A DNA stretch of 64,000 bases, from the NCBI GenBank assembly GCA_051251595.1, contig JBPOFA010000007.1:1-64000 (forward strand), in the 5' to 3' direction. The stretch comes from NORP110 sp051251595 (GTDB lineage: Bacteria; Pseudomonadota; Alphaproteobacteria; Rhodobacterales; Rhodobacteraceae). Both the position numbers and the translations under genes were made by a program. The notes under the pieces are model-generated. The model saw nothing but the letters and a program-made list of their open reading frames with translations. It did not search any database and was not told the DNA's origin. This document shows positions 61,875 to 64,000 of this stretch, one piece after another (within the stretch, counting starts at the first letter, position 1; every line of letters begins with the position of its first letter).

Positions 61875-61936
61875 GTTTCCTCCCAATTGTCGTTCTTTCG
61901 GTACGTCTTTAACCAATAGTGTTTTGTCAGCTAAAC

Positions 61937-61976
61937 GTCGCGAATGTTATTGACGATGTCAACTGTTATTCGCGAC
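61937..61976. promoter_or_regulatory. Nested inverted repeats upstream of the second TRAP operon
   Basis: Outer arms GTCGCGAAT (61937-61945) and ATTCGCGAC (61968-61976) are perfect over 9 bp. Between them lies TTGAC-GAT-GTCAA (61950-61962), another perfect 5-bp dyad with nearly the same centre. This sits 63 bp above the receptor start in the 173-bp gap 61875-62047. The LacI-type repressor encoded upstream is the best candidate binder. Confidence 0.6.
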
Positions 61977-62047
61977 ACCTTATTTTTTGCTCTCAAATTC
62001 CGGGCCTGACAAAACGATTATATCGACCACATTCCGCAAAATCTTAT

Positions 62048-62734
62048 TTATTCGGCGATCCGGGTCGTTAAACCTGTCAGCCCCTCAATCTCTACGACCA
62101 GAGTGTCGCCTTTGCTGATCGGACCGACCCCTGCTGGGGTTCCGGTATAAATCAGATCGCCGGGTTCCAGCGTTACAAGGCCGGACAAATAGCTGATCAC
62201 CTCTGGCACCGACCAAACCATATCGGAAAGATCGGTGTTCTGACGCAAAATTCCGTTTTGCGTCAATGTGATCGCGCCACTTTCAAGATGCCCGATGTCG
62301 CTGACCGGATGCACTGGCCCGCAAGGGGCCGACAGATCGAACCCTTTGGCCATATCCCAAGGGCGCGCCATTTTCTTGGCCGCGGCCTGCACATCCCGGC
62401 GGGTCAGGTCATTGCCAGTGGCATAGCCCCAGACATGATCCAAGGCTTCGCTTAATGGGACGTCTGTGCCGGCTTTGCCGATTGCGACGACCAGCTCTGC
62501 CTCGTAATGGAAGTTTTCCGTCGCAGGTGGAAACGGGATCGTGCTGTCATTGGGCACAATTGCGCTGTTCGGTTTGGTGAAAAAGAATGGCGGCTCTCTG
62601 TCGTCATTGCCCATTTCGCGCGCATGTTCTGCGTAATTGCGTCCGACGCAATAAATGCGGCGCACTGGAAAATGCGTGTCCCGGCCCGCAATAGCAACAG
62701 AGGGAAGGGGCGGCGGCGTAAGTGCATATTCCAT
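62048..62734 (-). CDS. Fumarylacetoacetate hydrolase-family protein (second)
   Basis: A 228-residue short FAH-domain protein. GRNYAEHAREMGND near 35 and EAELVVAIGKAG near 84 hold the metal ligands; YTGTPAGVGPISKGD follows near 200. Short members include fumarylpyruvate hydrolases, acylpyruvases and oxaloacetate decarboxylases. ATG 62734 has AGGA 8 bp upstream. It lies between the LacI gene (78 bp) and the TRAP operon (173 bp) on the same strand, so it likely processes what the transporter imports. Confidence 0.9.
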   Translation of the reverse strand: MEYALTPPPLPSVAIAGRDTHFPVRRIYCVGRNYAEHAREMGNDDREPPFFFTKPNSAIVPNDSTIPFPPATENFHYEAELVVAIGKAGTDVPLSEALDHVWGYATGNDLTRRDVQAAAKKMARPWDMAKGFDLSAPCGPVHPVSDIGHLESGAITLTQNGILRQNTDLSDMVWSVPEVISYLSGLVTLEPGDLIYTGTPAGVGPISKGDTLVVEIEGLTGLTTRIAE

Positions 62735-62812
62735 AAGACAAGTCCTGGCCATGTGATCAATAGGCACAGCAATCCCTCTCTTGCCGACCATTGTCAACGA
62801 CCCGAAAGGGTC

Positions 62813-63844
62813 TCAGAGCTTTGGAATGTCCAGGCCTTGCATCGGCGGGGCTGTTGGATCGGTGATTTGCTGGATCACAGCCCGGGCTAAAAACGCGCCG
62901 GCGGTTGCGACGTCTTCGTGCACAAAGAGCAATTCGTCATAAAGGCGCGACAGCAAAGGGATTGCCTCTTTTGCAAATAGATCAATCTCTTGCCCAAGCT
63001 CCATCCCGGCCAATAGGATCTGATGAATCGTTGACATCGCCGCGGTCGGGGACCCGGTGATGATCCCGTCGGTTTCGGGATGTTCCAGCATGTGCCGCGC
63101 CACGGCGCGTTCGATTTCCTCACCCGGTGCGTCACTATTGGTAGTTTCGAGCTTCATGAAGTTGAGCCCGCGTTTCTGCGCAGCCCCCATGGCCCCCTTA
63201 AGCATGTCTTGCGCGTAGGTTTGGTCTTCGGGCGGTGCGATCATCATGATGTTTTTGCGGTTTTTCCCTGCCAGGGCTTCGACGCCCAGCCGTCCGTAGC
63301 TTTCATTGTCAAAGTCGTAATAGGCATGGGACTCTCGCCACTTGGATCGCCCATGGGTCGCAAAGGGGATATTGTGTTTCATCAAATACGCGATGCGTGG
63401 ATCGTCGGGCATGATCCGGTTCAGGATCACGCCATCGGCAGAGCCGGTTTCCACAATATAACGGATCGGCACCATGGGATCCTGATCGGGGAAATACGGC
63501 GTTATGATCATGTGATAGGGGGTGTTGCGCATCTCACCGACGACAGATGAAATCAGCTTGGCTGTATGGTTCATCGTTTCATGATCTGTGGACAAGACAA
63601 GAGAGATGACATTCGTCTTGCCCGTCCGAAGACGCACACCAGCGCGGTTTGGCCGATAGCCAACCTGTTCAGCGATCAGGTTGATCTTTTTCTTGGTCTT
63701 GACCCCAATATCCGGCGCGTCATTTAGGGCCTTTGATACGGTCGCCACGGCCAGCCCTGAAATACGGGCAATGGTTTTAAGCGTGGGCCGTTCGCCGGGC
63801 CGCAGACCCGTGTCGTCCAACTGATTCGCGTCTGTTTTGGTCAC
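62813..63844 (-). CDS. LacI-family transcriptional regulator
   Basis: A 343-residue repressor-type protein if started at the GTG at 63844. The helix-turn-helix is LKTIARISGLAVATVSKALND with the hinge region near residue 60; the periplasmic-binding-like ligand domain follows from about 70 to the end. Typical length is about 340. A reading from an upstream TTG (63943) would add 33 residues of no family character. It presumably controls the FAH and TRAP genes downstream. Confidence 0.88.
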   Translation of the reverse strand: MTKTDANQLDDTGLRPGERPTLKTIARISGLAVATVSKALNDAPDIGVKTKKKINLIAEQVGYRPNRAGVRLRTGKTNVISLVLSTDHETMNHTAKLISSVVGEMRNTPYHMIITPYFPDQDPMVPIRYIVETGSADGVILNRIMPDDPRIAYLMKHNIPFATHGRSKWRESHAYYDFDNESYGRLGVEALAGKNRKNIMMIAPPEDQTYAQDMLKGAMGAAQKRGLNFMKLETTNSDAPGEEIERAVARHMLEHPETDGIITGSPTAAMSTIHQILLAGMELGQEIDLFAKEAIPLLSRLYDELLFVHEDVATAGAFLARAVIQQITDPTAPPMQGLDIPKL

Positions 63845-63876
63845 GGTTTTGCCGCCGATTCGTTTGTAAGTGCAGA

Positions 63877-63889
63877 ACCCAATTTGGGT
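63877..63889. promoter_or_regulatory. Palindrome ACCCAA-T-TTGGGT upstream of the LacI gene
   Basis: Perfect 6-bp arms around one base, 33 bp upstream of the regulator start. It could be an autoregulatory site. Confidence 0.3.
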
Positions 63890-63923
63890 CCGCACATGTT
63901 TGGTTGGTCCCGACCCGTCCCAA

Positions 63924-63941
63924 GTTTTTCGCTGGAAAAAC
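63924..63941. promoter_or_regulatory. Inverted repeat GTTTTTC-N4-GAAAAAC
   Basis: Perfect 7-bp arms about 80 bp upstream of the LacI gene, near the right edge. It may be an operator or a terminator of a gene outside the window. Confidence 0.3.
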
Positions 63942-64000
63942 AAGGTGTTTGACGGGGTAGTCCAGTCAAAACGCGGCGGTGGTTATTTGTAGCTTTAATA

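Noticed and set aside
1..64000. tRNA, rRNA, CRISPR arrays, prophage or plasmid origin
   Set aside because: I looked through the gaps and saw no cloverleaf-like gene, repeat-spacer array, integrase, capsid gene or iteron set. Small RNAs cannot be excluded by eye.

Overview
The window looks like the chromosome of a marine alphaproteobacterium of the Roseobacter/Rhodobacteraceae type. The evidence is two TRAP transporters, a sox thiosulfate-oxidation cluster, a SelD fused to a flavoprotein domain, paired DUF1775/PCu(A)C and SCO copper-delivery genes, moderately high GC and the style of gene overlaps. This placement is inferred from gene content; no rRNA or marker gene is present. I saw no tRNA, rRNA, CRISPR array or intact insertion sequence.

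Layout. (1) 0-5.2 kb: an RND efflux operon with one pump and two adaptors. (2) 5.4-10.2 kb: a divergent sugar-catabolic cluster (DUF4038 glycosidase-like protein and Gfo/Idh dehydrogenase on the minus strand; TIM-barrel isomerase and ribokinase-like kinase on the plus strand) with a tandem palindromic 18-bp repeat between the arms. (3) 10.3-12.4 kb: a periplasmic copper-delivery set, then a lone DUF3604 gene to 14.6 kb. (4) 14.65-19.47 kb: an AT-richer surface-glycan cassette (epimerase, flippase, fucosyltransferase-like protein) bracketed by direct copies of the 3' end of an rpiR-type regulator gene. (5) 19.5-30 kb: RpiR regulator, N-formylglutamate amidohydrolase-like protein, TRAP transporter, glutamine-synthetase-like ligase, aldehyde dehydrogenase, iron alcohol dehydrogenase, MtnA-like isomerase and class II aldolase, apparently one catabolic unit. 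(6) 30-37.3 kb: a sugar-acid type cluster (FAD monooxygenase, FAH hydrolase, IlvD/Edd dehydratase, GntR regulator, 3-hydroxyisobutyrate-dehydrogenase-like enzyme, LysE exporter, 2-hydroxyacid dehydrogenase). (7) 37.3-42.5 kb: mnmH and selD convergent, a PNPOx-like protein and a glycerate kinase. (8) 42.5-56 kb: sulfur oxidation. (9) 56-59 kb: copA-cueR. (10) 59-64 kb: a second TRAP transporter with an FAH protein and a LacI regulator.

The sulfur region joins two modules. A Sox module (soxR, soxS, soxV, soxX, soxY, soxZ, soxA, soxB and a SoxW-like thioredoxin) lacks soxCD here. It is followed by a persulfide module: Crp/Fnr regulator, DUF2892 protein, split YeeE/YedE pair, ETHE1-like persulfide dioxygenase, DUF442 phosphatase/rhodanese-like protein and SulP transporter. 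A plausible reading is that SoxXAYZB releases sulfate from the sulfone end of thiosulfate while the sulfane sulfur goes to the dioxygenase instead of to SoxCD. Candidate operators for a SqrR/BigR-like SoxR lie in both regulatory gaps of the sox region.

The most novel-looking unit is the 19.5-30 kb cluster. Its enzymes fit a gamma-glutamylation route for an amine or amino alcohol, and they are joined to an isomerase/aldolase pair resembling the methylthioribose or deoxyribose DHAP shunt. The substrate cannot be read from sequence.
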